A program made the translations under genes and the position numbers. Under the pieces are notes generated by a model, which saw only the letters and a program-made list of their open reading frames with translations, was not told the DNA's origin and did no database searches. 64,000 nucleotides of DNA from Paenibacillus dendritiformis (lineage in GTDB: Bacteria > Bacillota > Bacilli > Paenibacillales > Paenibacillaceae): the NCBI RefSeq assembly GCF_015845845.1, contig NZ_LDIG01000171.1, positions 1-64,000 of the forward strand, read 5' to 3'. This document shows, piece after piece, positions 19,493 to 29,551 of this stretch (its first letter is position 1; every line of letters begins with the position of its first letter).

Positions 19493-20746
19493 CTACGTCC
19501 GGTAGGCCGCATTGATGCGGACATAATCATAGGTCAGATCGCAGCCCCATGCCGTCGCTTCGCCGCTGCCCATATGGAGGTCCACCTTGATATGCACCGT
19601 ATCGCCCTTTAAATAGTCGAGCGCCGCCTCTTCATCGAACGGCACCGGCGTCGATTGCTTCAGCACCTCGATCGGCCCGATATGAATATCGACGGTGTCC
19701 ACGTTCACCGGCTGGCCCGAATAGCCGACCGCCGCGATAATCCGCCCCCAGTTCGCATCCGCCCCGAAAGCGGCGGACTTGACGAGGCTGGAGCCGATAA
19801 TCGACTTCGCAATCGCCCGGGCCGCGTTCTCGGTCGCCGCGCCGGTGACGTTCACCTCGATCAGCTTCGTCGCGCCTTCACCATCGCGGGCAATCGCCTG
19901 CGCCAACTGGCCGCAGATGTAGCGGAAGGCGGCGGCGAACGCCGCCCAATCCGGATGGCCCTCATGCAGCGGTTCATTGCCCGCCAAGCCGCTGGCCATC
20001 GCGAGCAGCATATCATTCGTGCTCGTGTCGCCGTCCACCGTAATCATATTGAACGTCACGTCGGTCGTCTGCCGCAGCAGCCGTTCCAGCGCGGAGCGCT
20101 CAACCGCCGCGTCGGTCGTTACGAAGCCGAGCATCGTCGCCATGTTCGGATGAATCATGCCGGAGCCTTTGGCCGCGCCGGCGACGGTAACCGTCTTGCC
20201 GTTCACGGTTACCGCCGCACAGGCTTCCTTCTTCACGAGATCCGTCGTCAGAATCGCCTGCGCGAATTGCTCGGCGCCGTCCGCCTCCGCCGTCACCCGG
20301 GCAGGCAAAGCCGCTATGCCCCGCTCGACGCAATCCATCTTCAGCGGCTCGCCGATGACCCCGGTCGAAGCGACCGCCACCTCATGCGGCGCGACGCCCA
20401 ACTGCTCGGCAAAGCCGCTGCGCATGCGGTATGCGTCCGCCTCGCCCTGCTTGCCGGTGCAGGCGTTGGCGTTGCCGCTGTTGACGAGCACGGCGCGCAG
20501 CGTGCCGCCTTCCGCCAGGCTGGCGCGCGTTACGCCCAGCGGGGCCGCCTGGAAGGCGTTCGTCGTGTAGACCGCCGCCGCCGTCGCCGCCACGTCGCAT
20601 ACGATGGCGCCGAGATCATTGCGATCGGTTTTTTTCATTCCGCAATGCAGCCCCCCGGCACGAAAGCCAAGCGGCGTCGTAACCGAACCGGGAATTACCT
20701 GAAAAGGCGCCTCTGTGGCGGTAAGCAAGGTTTCTGTATTTTTCAT
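19493..20746 (-). CDS. argJ: glutamate N-acetyltransferase / ornithine acetyltransferase
   Basis: Transfers the acetyl group from N-acetylornithine to glutamate, recycling acetyl in the arginine pathway. The 417-residue precursor is expected to cleave itself at the A203-T204 bond in HPNMATMLGF, freeing the nucleophilic threonine. The segment KGSGMIHPNMATMLGF is diagnostic. Whether the enzyme also uses acetyl-CoA (bifunctional) cannot be read from sequence; no argA or argE is in the window. Confidence 0.96.
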   Translation of the reverse strand: MKNTETLLTATEAPFQVIPGSVTTPLGFRAGGLHCGMKKTDRNDLGAIVCDVAATAAAVYTTNAFQAAPLGVTRASLAEGGTLRAVLVNSGNANACTGKQGEADAYRMRSGFAEQLGVAPHEVAVASTGVIGEPLKMDCVERGIAALPARVTAEADGAEQFAQAILTTDLVKKEACAAVTVNGKTVTVAGAAKGSGMIHPNMATMLGFVTTDAAVERSALERLLRQTTDVTFNMITVDGDTSTNDMLLAMASGLAGNEPLHEGHPDWAAFAAAFRYICGQLAQAIARDGEGATKLIEVNVTGAATENAARAIAKSIIGSSLVKSAAFGADANWGRIIAAVGYSGQPVNVDTVDIHIGPIEVLKQSTPVPFDEEAALDYLKGDTVHIKVDLHMGSGEATAWGCDLTYDYVRINAAYRT

Positions 20747-20785
20747 AAGGCATCGACCTTCTTCTTCTGAAATGGTAACTTGCGA

Positions 20786-21847
20786 TTAGGGGTAGACCGG
20801 AGCGAGCTGCAATCCGCTGCTCTCCTCCCAGCCCATCATCAGATTCAAATTCTGGATGGCCTGCCCGGCCGCTCCCTTGACGACGTTGTCGAGGACGGAA
20901 ATGACCGTCACCCGCTTCGTCCGCGCATCGACCGCGAAGCCGATATCGCAATAGTTCGAGCCGAACACTTCCTTCGTCGCCGGAAGCTCTCCTTGCGGGC
21001 GTATGCGGACGAAGCGCCGCCCCGCGTAGCTCTCCTGATAGAGCCGAATGAAGTCCTGCTCCGTATAATCCCCGGTTAGCGTGCTGTACATCGTGCACAA
21101 AATGCCGCGCGTCATCGGCGTCAGATGGGTCGTGAAGGTCACGGTTACCGGCGCTCCCGCCGCCTGGCCCAGAAGCTGCTCGATCTCCGGAATATGCTGG
21201 TGCTTGTTGACCTTGTAAGCCTTGAAGTTCTCGTTCATCTCCGCGTAATGAACATTCAGGCTTACGCCCCGGCCCGCTCCGGACACGCCGGACTTGGCGT
21301 CGATAATGATCGTCGCCGGATCGATCCAGCCCGCCTGGACCGCAGGCCCAAGACCAAGCAGCGCGGCCGTCGTATAACAGCCCGGATTGGAGATCAGCCT
21401 TCGTCCCTTCACCCGCTCCGCGCGGCCGCTCCATTCGCACAGGCCGTATACCGCTTCCTCCAGCAGCTCGGCGGGCGGCGCCTCATGCTTATACCATTTC
21501 GTATATTCCGCCCCGTCCTTCAACCGGAAATCCCCGGACAGATCGATGACCTTAAGGCCCGCCTCCAGCAGCTGCGGCACGAGCTTGGCGCTGACGCCCG
21601 ATGGCGTCGCCGTAAAAACGACATCGGCCTTGCTTTTGATCAGCTCCGGGTCAACCCCGTCGAGCGTATCGGTCACGATCTCATGCAGATGCGGAAATCC
21701 GGCGGCTATCGGCGTCCCTGCGCTCGATGCCGAAATGACGGATGCAATGTCCACATACGGGTGATTCAGCAGCAGACGAATCAGTTCCACGCCGCCATAA
21801 CCCGTCGAGCCGACAATCGCCACCTTCAATGCCTGTTCCTTCCCCAT
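20786..21847 (-). CDS. argC: N-acetyl-gamma-glutamyl-phosphate reductase
   Basis: An NADPH-dependent reductase of the third step of arginine synthesis. It has 353 residues, with a Rossmann loop VGSTGYGGVELIR (12-24) and active-site cysteine C157 in SNPGCYTTA. The start is ATG 21847. It is the first gene of the operon argC-J-B-D-F-G-H, directly behind the promoter and ARG-box candidate at 21906-21944. Confidence 0.97.
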   Translation of the reverse strand: MGKEQALKVAIVGSTGYGGVELIRLLLNHPYVDIASVISASSAGTPIAAGFPHLHEIVTDTLDGVDPELIKSKADVVFTATPSGVSAKLVPQLLEAGLKVIDLSGDFRLKDGAEYTKWYKHEAPPAELLEEAVYGLCEWSGRAERVKGRRLISNPGCYTTAALLGLGPAVQAGWIDPATIIIDAKSGVSGAGRGVSLNVHYAEMNENFKAYKVNKHQHIPEIEQLLGQAAGAPVTVTFTTHLTPMTRGILCTMYSTLTGDYTEQDFIRLYQESYAGRRFVRIRPQGELPATKEVFGSNYCDIGFAVDARTKRVTVISVLDNVVKGAAGQAIQNLNLMMGWEESSGLQLAPVYP

Positions 21848-21905
21848 ATCTCGCTCTCTCCATTTCTTTGCCTTTCAGTAGAAAATACGTTCCGGCGCAA
21901 TAATT

Positions 21906-21944
21906 TATGTATCATTATACATCCGAATTTATATAAATACAATC
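21906..21944 (-). promoter_or_regulatory. argC promoter overlapped by ARG boxes
   Basis: On the minus strand the -35 is TTGTAT (21942-21937) and the -10 is TATAAT (21919-21914), 17 bp apart. The -10 lies inside the palindrome TGTAT-CATT-ATACA (21908-21921), which has the geometry of the ArgR/AhrC ARG box (TGAAT-N4-ATTCA). A weaker AT-rich half-match at 21927-21944 would be the second box of a pair. Arginine-dependent repression by an ArgR/AhrC protein is inferred; its gene is not in the window. Confidence 0.75.
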
Positions 21945-21980
21945 ACTTTTCCAATTTCCTTTTTCTTACCCTTCTCCAAC

Positions 21981-22033
21981 GGAAAAAGGCATGGGGAGCG
22001 AAGCCTCAAGCTTCTCCTCCTCATGCCTTTTTC
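21981..22033 (-). terminator. intrinsic terminator of the antiporter gene
   Basis: A long hairpin has outer arms AAAAAGGCATG / CATGCCTTTTT and an inner stem GAAGC / GCTTC. It lies about 55 bases past the antiporter stop and ends in a T run on the minus strand. Confidence 0.75.
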
Positions 22034-22086
22034 TTATGAGTCTATAAACGCTTCCGCAACCCGATCCGATCCATGCGGAGCATGCG

Positions 22087-23307
22087 TTACATTTCCTTAT
22101 GCTGCTGCTTCGGCTTGGGCTTCTGCCGCTGCCGCGGCTTGCCGAACAATCCGTATATTCGCTCTGACTCCTTGGTCAGTAACGGGCCCAAGACAGCCAA
22201 TATGAGCACATACAGTACGGCGAACGACTGAACGACGGGAAGCAGTCCGCCCATTTTCCCGATATTGGCCATAATGATTGAGAATTCGCCCCTGGATACG
22301 AGCGTAAAGCCGATGTTCATCGAGGCCCGCCCGGAAATGCCGGCCACGCGCCCCGCGATATAGCCGGAAAGCATATTTCCGAGAATCGTAAGCAGAACCC
22401 CGAGCAAAGCGACCCATACCGCGCCGAACAGCGAGGTCGGGTCAATCGTCAAGCCGAAGCTGAAGAAGAAGATCGCGCCGAACAGATCGCGGAACGGCAA
22501 AATATAATGCTCAATCCGCTTCACATGGCTCGATTCCGCCAGCACCATGCCGACCATCAAGGCCCCGATGGCCTCCGCGACATGGAAGGTCTCCGAGAAG
22601 CCTGCCGTCAGGAACAGCGCCGAGATGATGACAAGCAGGAAGAGCTCCGCCGACTTGATATTGAGGCCTTTGTCGATAAAAGGAATGAACCTCCGTCCGA
22701 TGAACAGGAAGAGCAGAATGAAGATCAAAGCCGACAGTGAAGTCAGCAGCACGCTCCAGAATGAGCTGTCTCCGCTCAGCACCAGCCCGGACAAAATCGA
22801 AATATGCACGGCGATGAATAAATCATCGAACATAATCATGCCCATAATAATTTCGGTCTCGGGGTTGGCCGTCCGCTTCAGGTCGACGAGGACCTTCGCC
22901 ACGATGGCGGTGGAAGAGCTCGTCATGATCCCGCAGATAACCATCGTCTCCTTGAGCGGGAAGCCCATCAGCCATCCGAGCAGCAGACCCGAGACGAAAT
23001 TAATCCCGATGTAGCATAGTCCGCCGACGACAATCGATTTGCCCGACTTCAGCAGCCGGCTGACGGAAAACTCCAGCCCGAGATAGAATAACAGGAACAG
23101 CACGCCAATGCGTCCCATGAAATCAATAAATACTCCGCTCTCAATAAACCGCAGATCAATGACTCCGAAATGGGGAGCATGCGGTCCGACGGCCATCCCA
23201 ATCAAAATATAGAACGGGATGACCGAAAACCGGAGCTTGTTCGACACAAGTCCTACGATCGTAATTAAGGCTATCGCCAGTCCGATTTCAAAAATTAACG
23301 TATCCAT
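22087..23307 (-). CDS. khtU: CPA2 monovalent cation:proton antiporter, KhtU-like
   Basis: A membrane antiporter of the Kef/CPA2 family, probably exporting K+ in exchange for protons. About 12 hydrophobic helices span ~390 residues, and the tail is short and very basic (Lys/Gln/Pro rich). I choose ATG 23307, directly behind AAAGGGGG, over an in-frame ATG six codons upstream. It has no fused RCK/TrkA-N domain; instead a separate TrkA-C protein is encoded 63 bp upstream, exactly as in khtT-khtU of B. subtilis. The assignment to KhtU rather than another CPA2 member comes from that pairing. Confidence 0.85.
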   Translation of the reverse strand: MDTLIFEIGLAIALITIVGLVSNKLRFSVIPFYILIGMAVGPHAPHFGVIDLRFIESGVFIDFMGRIGVLFLLFYLGLEFSVSRLLKSGKSIVVGGLCYIGINFVSGLLLGWLMGFPLKETMVICGIMTSSSTAIVAKVLVDLKRTANPETEIIMGMIMFDDLFIAVHISILSGLVLSGDSSFWSVLLTSLSALIFILLFLFIGRRFIPFIDKGLNIKSAELFLLVIISALFLTAGFSETFHVAEAIGALMVGMVLAESSHVKRIEHYILPFRDLFGAIFFFSFGLTIDPTSLFGAVWVALLGVLLTILGNMLSGYIAGRVAGISGRASMNIGFTLVSRGEFSIIMANIGKMGGLLPVVQSFAVLYVLILAVLGPLLTKESERIYGLFGKPRQRQKPKPKQQHKEM

Positions 23308-23370
23308 ATATCCCCCTTTGTACATAGGGATAGCAGCATATATAGACGCGGCTTAGCGCCGCCCCCCTCA

Positions 23371-23871
23371 TCAACTCTCATCGCATCCAGTAGACAAAAA
23401 TGCTTTCAGCGCTTTCAGGTGCTGCCTTTCCCCGGTGACTACCAGCGTCGTATTCGGTGCAAATTGATAATCCGGACCCGGATTAATGTGCTTCGAGTGA
23501 TTTTTCTCGACTACGGCGATGATCGTCGCGCCCGTCCGTTCACGGATCTTCAATTCTCCGATGCGTTTGCCGATGCATTTTGCATGCGAATCCAGTTTGT
23601 ACCATTCAATGACAAGGTCATTCAATGCCATCTCTACCGTTTCCAATGCTTTCGGTTGATAGTTCAATCCGCCGATGATGCCGGCGATCATGCGGGCCTC
23701 CTCATCCTCCAACGTTACCGTCGACAGAATAAGCTCGGGATCTTCCTCGTCGAAATGGTACATTTCCCGGCGGCCGTCGTCATGAATAATAATGACCAGC
23801 TTGTCTCCGCTCGCTGTCTCCATCGAGTACTTCCGACCAATTCCCGGTAAATCCGATTGCCTGATATTCAA
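23371..23871 (-). CDS. khtT: TrkA-C domain regulator, KhtT-like
   Basis: A cytosolic regulatory subunit of the neighbouring antiporter. In B. subtilis, KhtT controls KhtU and its TrkA-C (RCK-C) domain binds c-di-AMP. The N-terminal half has the family start [14 protein letters not shown] and [17 protein letters not shown]; the C-terminal TrkA-C domain is at ~80-160. The start is TTG 23871 behind GGAGGG; an in-frame GTG five codons upstream lacks a site. Length (166) equals KhtT. It overlaps the small membrane protein gene upstream by 92 bases. Confidence 0.85.
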   Translation of the reverse strand: MNIRQSDLPGIGRKYSMETASGDKLVIIIHDDGRREMYHFDEEDPELILSTVTLEDEEARMIAGIIGGLNYQPKALETVEMALNDLVIEWYKLDSHAKCIGKRIGELKIRERTGATIIAVVEKNHSKHINPGPDYQFAPNTTLVVTGERQHLKALKAFLSTGCDES

Positions 23872-24289
23872 TGTGATTCCCTCCACTATCGTAATGATTC
23901 AGCTTTTTGCTCCCGGCCTTGCCAGCTGTGCGCATGGCTTTGTCCACGAACGCCGAGGTGAATTTTACGGGCATCAGAAATAAACATTTGAGCGCAATCG
24001 CAATAAATGCCAAAAAATGAAAAATATGAGGTGTAATTTCAGATGGAATGCTCCATTTTAGAATTGAGGGGGTTGTAATAATCGGGGGCGGGCCGACGAA
24101 CTTCACCTTGACGTTCGGCCTCGTGCTAACAATGGTATGCGTATACGGTTCAGCCACCTGCTTCGGCGACTCTTCCGTAACCGGATGAAAATCGATATGC
24201 ATCGGCATGAGTATCGAGGTGATGAGAATAAGCACCACGATGACAAGCGCGCACGGATTTCCGCGGATTCGGTTGTTCGTCACTGCCAT
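23780..24289 (-). CDS. small two-helix membrane protein upstream of khtT
   Basis: Not recognised. From ATG 24289 (excellent GGGAGGTG site) it has ~169 residues: a basic start, a hydrophobic segment at ~12-32, a proline-rich polar stretch, a second hydrophobic segment at ~90-115, and a basic tail. The last ~30 residues are read from DNA that also encodes the start of KhtT in another frame, so the natural stop may have been lost or the overlap may be real. B. subtilis khtS occupies this position but is not similar. It may be a membrane accessory of the antiporter; that is inference from position only. Confidence 0.5.
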   Translation of the reverse strand: MAVTNNRIRGNPCALVIVVLILITSILMPMHIDFHPVTEESPKQVAEPYTHTIVSTRPNVKVKFVGPPPIITTPSILKWSIPSEITPHIFHFLAFIAIALKCLFLMPVKFTSAFVDKAMRTAGKAGSKKLNHYDSGGNHIEYQAIGFTGNWSEVLDGDSERRQAGHYYS

Positions 24290-24467
24290 TCGTGCACCTC
24301 CCATAACTCAGTCATCTATCGGCCGGTTAGTTCATGCCGTGGTTCTGGCAGATGAATCACATCCATCTCTATCCATCGTATATATATGATGGAATCGTTC
24401 AAGGGAGTCGTCTCCTTACGGAAAAAGAGCATCTTCCCGTTTTTATGTAGGTAACAATTCTGTAATA

Positions 24468-24497
24468 ATCGTAACATCGGCTCGCTGCCCAAGTCAA
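24468..24497 (-). promoter_or_regulatory. candidate promoter for the khtTU-like operon
   Basis: On the minus strand TTGACT (24497-24492) and TACGAT (24473-24468) lie 18 bp apart, with ~180 bases of leader before the small membrane protein. I looked for a ydaO/c-di-AMP riboswitch in that leader and could not recognise one. Confidence 0.45.
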
Positions 24498-24519
24498 GAA
24501 AGTTTACATATATATTAAG

Positions 24520-24557
24520 GAAAAGAGTCTGAACAATTCAGCGAATGTCCAGACTCT
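24520..24557 (-). terminator. intrinsic terminator of the yitT-like gene
   Basis: Arms AGAGTCTG and CAGACTCT (24524-24531 and 24550-24557), extended by partial pairing inside, are followed by TTTTCCTT on the minus strand. Confidence 0.7.
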
Positions 24558-24593
24558 ACCTGTGGTGGAAGCATATTGTGGCTGTTGCTCCGC

Positions 24594-25532
24594 TTACGGC
24601 CGTTCGGGAGACAGCTTGAACCCTTCACCCAGCACCTCATTCGTGTCGCTAATAATGACGAACGCTTGCCGATCGACGGAGCGGACCAGTTCCTTCAGCC
24701 GGATAATCTCCGTCTGGCCGACGACGACCATCAATACGGTTCGTCCTTCCCCCGTGAAGCCGCCTTCCCCGCGCAGCTTCGTCAAGCCGCGATCGAGATC
24801 ATGGAGGATAACCTCAGACATGCGCTCGGCCTCCTCGCTGATGATGAAGGCGACCTTCGTCGAGCCGAGGCCGACCTGGACGATGTCAATCGTCTTGCTT
24901 GTAATGAACAATGCGATCAGCGCATACATGGCGCTCTCGAACGAGAGCATGAAGCCGGCCAGCGCGATGATGATGCCGTCGCAGATCGCCACGGACAGCG
25001 AGAGACTGATGCGTCCGTACCGGTGAAGCAGTTGTGCCGAGATGGCGTTGCCCCCCGTCGACCCGCGCCCGCGGAAGACGATGCCGAGGCCCAGGCCGAT
25101 GCCGATGCCGCCGAATATGGACGCCAGCAGCGGGTTATCCGTCGCCGGCTCGATGTGGCTCGTCAGAAATATAAAGGTCGGCAGCGCCAGCGAACCGACG
25201 AATGTCCGCACCCCGAACTGCTTGCCAAGCAGCAGAACACCAATAATGAATAACGGAATATTGAAAGCATACTGGGTGTAGGCCGGGTTCCAGCCGAATT
25301 GCTTTTCCAGCAAAATGGACAGACCGGAAATGCCGCCGGAAGCGATGCGGTTCGGCAGCATCAGACTGTTGAACGTCAGCGCCATAATGAATGCTCCAAG
25401 CAGGATCCAGCCATAGTCAAGCACGATCCGGAGCGGATGATGATAGGGCAGCCGGGGCTCGCGGCGCCGCGGCTTGCGGGAAGATCCCGATGAGGCTTGC
25501 GCTTGAGATTGGGATTGAGATTGAGTTGGCAT
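24594..25532 (-). CDS. YitT-family membrane protein (DUF161/DUF2179)
   Basis: A 312-residue integral membrane protein of unknown transport role. After a polar Gln/Ser-rich start there are 5-6 hydrophobic helices (~35-215; DUF161). A cytoplasmic C-terminal DUF2179 domain (~225-312) of ferredoxin-like type contains GRTVLMVVVGQTEIIRLKELV. The start is ATG 25532 behind AAGGAGAG. Paralogues are common in Bacillales; gene symbols vary (yitT, ypjC, yqfU), so I give none. Confidence 0.85.
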   Translation of the reverse strand: MPTQSQSQSQAQASSGSSRKPRRREPRLPYHHPLRIVLDYGWILLGAFIMALTFNSLMLPNRIASGGISGLSILLEKQFGWNPAYTQYAFNIPLFIIGVLLLGKQFGVRTFVGSLALPTFIFLTSHIEPATDNPLLASIFGGIGIGLGLGIVFRGRGSTGGNAISAQLLHRYGRISLSLSVAICDGIIIALAGFMLSFESAMYALIALFITSKTIDIVQVGLGSTKVAFIISEEAERMSEVILHDLDRGLTKLRGEGGFTGEGRTVLMVVVGQTEIIRLKELVRSVDRQAFVIISDTNEVLGEGFKLSPERP

Positions 25533-25643
25533 AACGATTGCGTCTCTCCTTGTTCACCATAATTGCAAATCACGGACATCGTCCATGATAGTATTGCTTG
25601 CTTTCCAGGCCCCCACTCTAGTAAAGTGAAGCGTTGCCGTGCA

Positions 25644-25680
25644 GAAAAAAACCTGCCCCGATGTGAACATCGGCGCAGGC
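25644..25680 (-). terminator. intrinsic terminator of prfB
   Basis: Stem CCTGCgCCGATG / CATCGGgGCAGG with loop TTCA is followed by T7 on the minus strand, about 60 bases past the prfB stop. Confidence 0.9.
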
Positions 25681-25742
25681 GGCAAGTCGGTCTATATTAG
25701 GATGCGTTCCAAAAGCCTGGCTTTTCGAACGGAACACCTCGA

Positions 25743-26859
25743 TTAAGATTCGGAAGCGGGTTGGATTAATGTGCGCAAATACGCTTCGATGAATTCGTCG
25801 ATGTCGCCGTCCATGACGGCGCCGACGTTGCCCGTCTCCACCTGGGTGCGATGGTCCTTGACCATGCTGTACGGGTGAAACACGTACGAACGGATCTGGC
25901 TGCCCCACGCGATATCCATCTGATCGCCGCGGATTTCGGCAAGCTGCTTCTGCTGCTCTTCAATCTTGCGTTCGTACAATTTGGATCGCAGAAGGGTCAT
26001 CGCCCGTTCGCGGTTTTTGATCTGGGAGCGCTCCGTCTGGCATGTCACGACGATGCCGGTCGGAATATGGGTAATCCGCACGGCCGAATCCGTCGTATTG
26101 ATATGCTGGCCGCCGGCGCCGCTGGCCCGGTACGTATCAATCTTCAAATCTTCATTCCGGACCTCGATATCGACATCATCCGTAATCTCGGGAACGACGT
26201 CGCAGGACACGAAGGACGTGTGGCGTCTGCCGGAGGAATCGAATGGAGAGATGCGCACCAGCCGGTGAACGCCTTTCTCCGCCTTCAAGTAGCCGTACGC
26301 GTTGTATCCCTTGATCAGCAGCGTCACGCTCTTGATCCCGGCTTCATCCCCCGGAAGATAGTCCAGCACCTCGACCTTGAAGCCCCGCTGCTCCGCCCAG
26401 CGCGTATACATGCGCAGCAGCATCTGGCCCCAGTCCTGCGACTCGGTGCCGCCGGCGCCCGGATGAAGCTCCAGGATGGCGTTCATCTTGTCGTACGGCT
26501 CGCTGAGCAGCAGTTGAAGCTCGAACTGCTCGACCCGCCCGTACAGCTGCTTCACGCTCTCTCCCAGCTCCTGGGCGAGGCCTTCGTCATTCTCCTCGTC
26601 GGCGAGCTCCAGCATCATCTGCGTGTCCTCATAGTCCTCCTGCAGCTTGCTGTACTCCTCGACGATGCCCTTGATGGCGTTCATCTCGCTAATAACGCCT
26701 TGCGCCCGCTCGTTATCATCCCAGAAGTCCGGCGCCGACATCTTCTCTTCATAGTTCGCTATCATCTCTTGCTTCAGATCGAAGTCAAAGAGACCCCCTA
26801 AGGTTGGTCAATTTGGCTGCGATATCCCGCAATTGATGGCGTACACTTGCATCAATCAT
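25743..26859 (-). CDS. prfB: peptide chain release factor 2 (programmed frameshift)
   Basis: RF2 ends translation at UGA and UAA. The gene is split. A 24-codon first frame from ATG 26859 (behind GAGGTGA) ends at an in-frame TGA (26787-26785) in the context AGGGGG-TCT-CTT-TGA-C, the conserved +1 shift site. After skipping the T at 26787 the main frame runs to 25743 for a total of 371 residues. The codon-recognition tripeptide SPF lies in [15 protein letters not shown], and the catalytic GGQ in [15 protein letters not shown]. The internal Shine-Dalgarno-like AGGGGG drives the shift. Low RF2 lets ribosomes pause at TGA and shift, so the protein controls its own synthesis. Confidence 0.96.
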
Positions 26860-26922
26860 CTGCTGTCACCTCGACCATATTGTATGGGAAGGGAAGTCAT
26901 CCCATTCCCTCCGATCCGAATA

Positions 26923-26950
26923 ACGGGCGGCTCATTTCTATGCCGCCCGT
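26923..26950 (-). terminator. terminator-like hairpin after secA
   Basis: A 9-bp GC-rich stem (26923-26931 with 26942-26950) lies between secA and prfB. The T tract on the minus strand is weak, so read-through from secA into prfB is possible. Confidence 0.5.
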
Positions 26951-27040
26951 CCATCTCATCGGCTTATTGCCATGCCGCCGCTTAGGCAATACCTCCTTGC
27001 GGTCATTTATCCGCCCGACACCTGCCTATAGAACGGCACA

Positions 27041-29551
27041 TTATCCTTGCTTGCCATGACATTGCTTGTATTTTTTGCCGCTGCCGCAAGGGCAAGGGTC
27101 GTTCCGGCCGATTGTCTCGCCCTTGGCGACCGGACGCTTGACCGCCGGCTCGGCGTTTGTCGACATTTTGCTTTCGTCCACCACGGCTTGGCGTTCCACG
27201 TTCTGTTCCACACGAGCCTTCATAATATATTGGGCCACTTCTTCCTGAATGGAAGCGACCATGTTGTTGAACATCTCGTAGCCCTCGAACTGGTATTCAC
27301 GCAGCGGATCGGTACCGCCGTATGCTCGCAAGTGGATGCCCTGGCGAAGATGATCCATCGCATCGATATGATCCATCCATTTGGAATCGACCGCGCGAAG
27401 CACGACGACCTTCTCGAACTCGCGCACAAGTTCCTCTCCCAGACGCTCTTCCCGCTCGGTATACTGTGCCACGACCTTGTCGAACAGGAACTCGACGATC
27501 TCGTCCTTCTCCTTGCCCCACAGATCGTCCTTCGTAATCGTACCTTCATCCAGCATCGTCCGGTGCATATAATCGACGATCTCCTGCAATTCCCAGTTCT
27601 CCGGAATATCATCCTCGTTGCAGTGCGCGTCGACGGTGCGCTCGATGCAAGGCTTGATCATATCCATGACAATCTGGCGGATATTTTCCGCCTCCAGCAC
27701 CTCGCGGCGCTGGCGGTAAATAATCTCGCGCTGCTGGTTCATTACGTCGTCATATTGAAGGACGACTTTGCGCAAGTCGAAGTTATTGCCTTCGACCCGC
27801 TTCTGCGCCGATTCTACCGCGCGCGTAATCAGCTTCGACTCGATCGGTTGATCCTCTTCGAAGCCGAGGCGCTCCATCATGCCGAGCACGTTGTCCGCGC
27901 CGAAGCGGCGCATCAGCTCGTCCCCAAGCGACAGATAGAACTGCGTCGAGCCCGGGTCGCCCTGGCGTCCGGCACGGCCGCGAAGCTGGTTGTCGATCCG
28001 GCGGCTCTCATGGCGTTCTGTCCCGATAATATGCAGGCCGCCGAGCTCCGGCACACCTTCGCCGAGAATAATATCCGTACCGCGCCCAGCCATATTGGTC
28101 GCAATGGTAACTTGACCCGGCTCGCCCGCCCGGGAAATAATCTCGGCTTCCTCTCTATGGAACTTCGCGTTCAGGACCTGATGCTTGATGCCCTTCTTGC
28201 GCAGCTTATCCGACAGCAGCTCCGAGTTCTCGATCGATACCGTACCGACAAGCACCGGCTGCTGCTTCTGATGCCGTTTCACAATCTCTTCGACGACCGC
28301 GTTGTACTTCGCGTTCTCCGTCTTGTAGACGACATCCGGCGCATCTTTCCGCTGGTTCGGCTTGTTCGTCGGAATCTGAATAACCTCGAGGCCGTAGATG
28401 CTCTTGAATTCTTCTTCCTCCGTCTTCGCCGTACCGGTCATGCCGGCCAGCTTGCGATACATCCGGAAGTAGTTCTGGAACGTAATCGTCGCGAGCGTCA
28501 TGCTCTCGTTCTGCACTTCCAGCTTTTCCTTCGCTTCAATCGCCTGATGGAGGCCATCGCTGTAGCGGCGGCCCGCCATCATGCGGCCCGTGAATTCATC
28601 GACAATGACGATCTCGCCGTCATTCACCACATAGTCGACGTCGCGGCGCATAATCGCGTTCGCCTTAAGCGCCTGCAGTACGTGGTGGTTCAGCGTCACG
28701 TTTTTCACATCGAACAGGTTGTCGACGCCTAGCACCTTCTCCGCCTTGGATACCCCGGCTTCCGTAAGCGCCACTTGACGAGTCTTGACGTCGATCGTAT
28801 AGTCCTCTTCCGGCTTCAACGTCTTAACGAATGTATCCGCAATATGATACAGCTCCGTCGACTTGGCGGCTTGTCCGGAAATAATCAGCGGCGTCCGCGC
28901 TTCGTCGATCAGGATGGAATCCACTTCATCAATAATGGCAAAGTTCAGCGGGCGCTGAACCATTTGTTCCTTATAGAGCACCATGTTGTCGCGCAAGTAA
29001 TCGAAGCCGTACTCATTATTGGTCCCATACGTAATATCGCAGGCATAGGCTTCCTTCTTCATTAGAGGATCCATACCGGCCAGATTCAAGCCGACCGTCA
29101 TGCCGAGGAATTGATAAATTTGCCCCATCTCTTCGCTGTCGCGCGTGGCCAAATAGTCGTTGACCGTAACAACATGCACGCCTTTGCCGGCGAGGGCGTT
29201 CAAGTAGACGGGCAAGGTCCCGACCAGCGTCTTCCCTTCCCCGGTTTTCATTTCGGCGATTTTGCCTTCATGAAGCACCATACCGCCAAGCAGCTGCACG
29301 TCATAGTGACGCTTGTTAAGCACGCGCTTGCCCGCTTCGCGGACGGTAGCGAACGCTTCAGGCAGCAATTGATCCAGCGTGTCGCCCTTCTCGAGACGGG
29401 CGCGGAATTCCTCCGTCTTCCCACGCAGTTGTTCATCCGTTAATTTCGCGAATTCCGGCTCCATGCCATTGATCACGTCCACGGTCTTCATCAACCGTTT
29501 CACTTCGCGCTCGTTGGCATCACCGAATATCTTTTTCACAAGTCCTAGCAT
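27041..29551 (-). CDS. secA: protein translocase ATPase SecA
   Basis: The motor of Sec-dependent protein export, peripheral at the inner face of the membrane. It has 836 residues, matching the standard SecA1 length. Walker A is TGEGKT with K107, the DEVD box is in [20 protein letters not shown], helicase motif VI is in [17 protein letters not shown], and the C-terminal SEC-C zinc motif is [14 protein letters not shown]. The start is ATG 29551 after AAAGGGG. It stands between hpf and prfB in the same order as in B. subtilis. Confidence 0.98.
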   Translation of the reverse strand: MLGLVKKIFGDANEREVKRLMKTVDVINGMEPEFAKLTDEQLRGKTEEFRARLEKGDTLDQLLPEAFATVREAGKRVLNKRHYDVQLLGGMVLHEGKIAEMKTGEGKTLVGTLPVYLNALAGKGVHVVTVNDYLATRDSEEMGQIYQFLGMTVGLNLAGMDPLMKKEAYACDITYGTNNEYGFDYLRDNMVLYKEQMVQRPLNFAIIDEVDSILIDEARTPLIISGQAAKSTELYHIADTFVKTLKPEEDYTIDVKTRQVALTEAGVSKAEKVLGVDNLFDVKNVTLNHHVLQALKANAIMRRDVDYVVNDGEIVIVDEFTGRMMAGRRYSDGLHQAIEAKEKLEVQNESMTLATITFQNYFRMYRKLAGMTGTAKTEEEEFKSIYGLEVIQIPTNKPNQRKDAPDVVYKTENAKYNAVVEEIVKRHQKQQPVLVGTVSIENSELLSDKLRKKGIKHQVLNAKFHREEAEIISRAGEPGQVTIATNMAGRGTDIILGEGVPELGGLHIIGTERHESRRIDNQLRGRAGRQGDPGSTQFYLSLGDELMRRFGADNVLGMMERLGFEEDQPIESKLITRAVESAQKRVEGNNFDLRKVVLQYDDVMNQQREIIYRQRREVLEAENIRQIVMDMIKPCIERTVDAHCNEDDIPENWELQEIVDYMHRTMLDEGTITKDDLWGKEKDEIVEFLFDKVVAQYTEREERLGEELVREFEKVVVLRAVDSKWMDHIDAMDHLRQGIHLRAYGGTDPLREYQFEGYEMFNNMVASIQEEVAQYIMKARVEQNVERQAVVDESKMSTNAEPAVKRPVAKGETIGRNDPCPCGSGKKYKQCHGKQG

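Noticed and set aside
24290..24560. ydaO (c-di-AMP) riboswitch before the khtTU-like genes
   Set aside because: I could not find the conserved core sequences; a covariance-model search would settle it.
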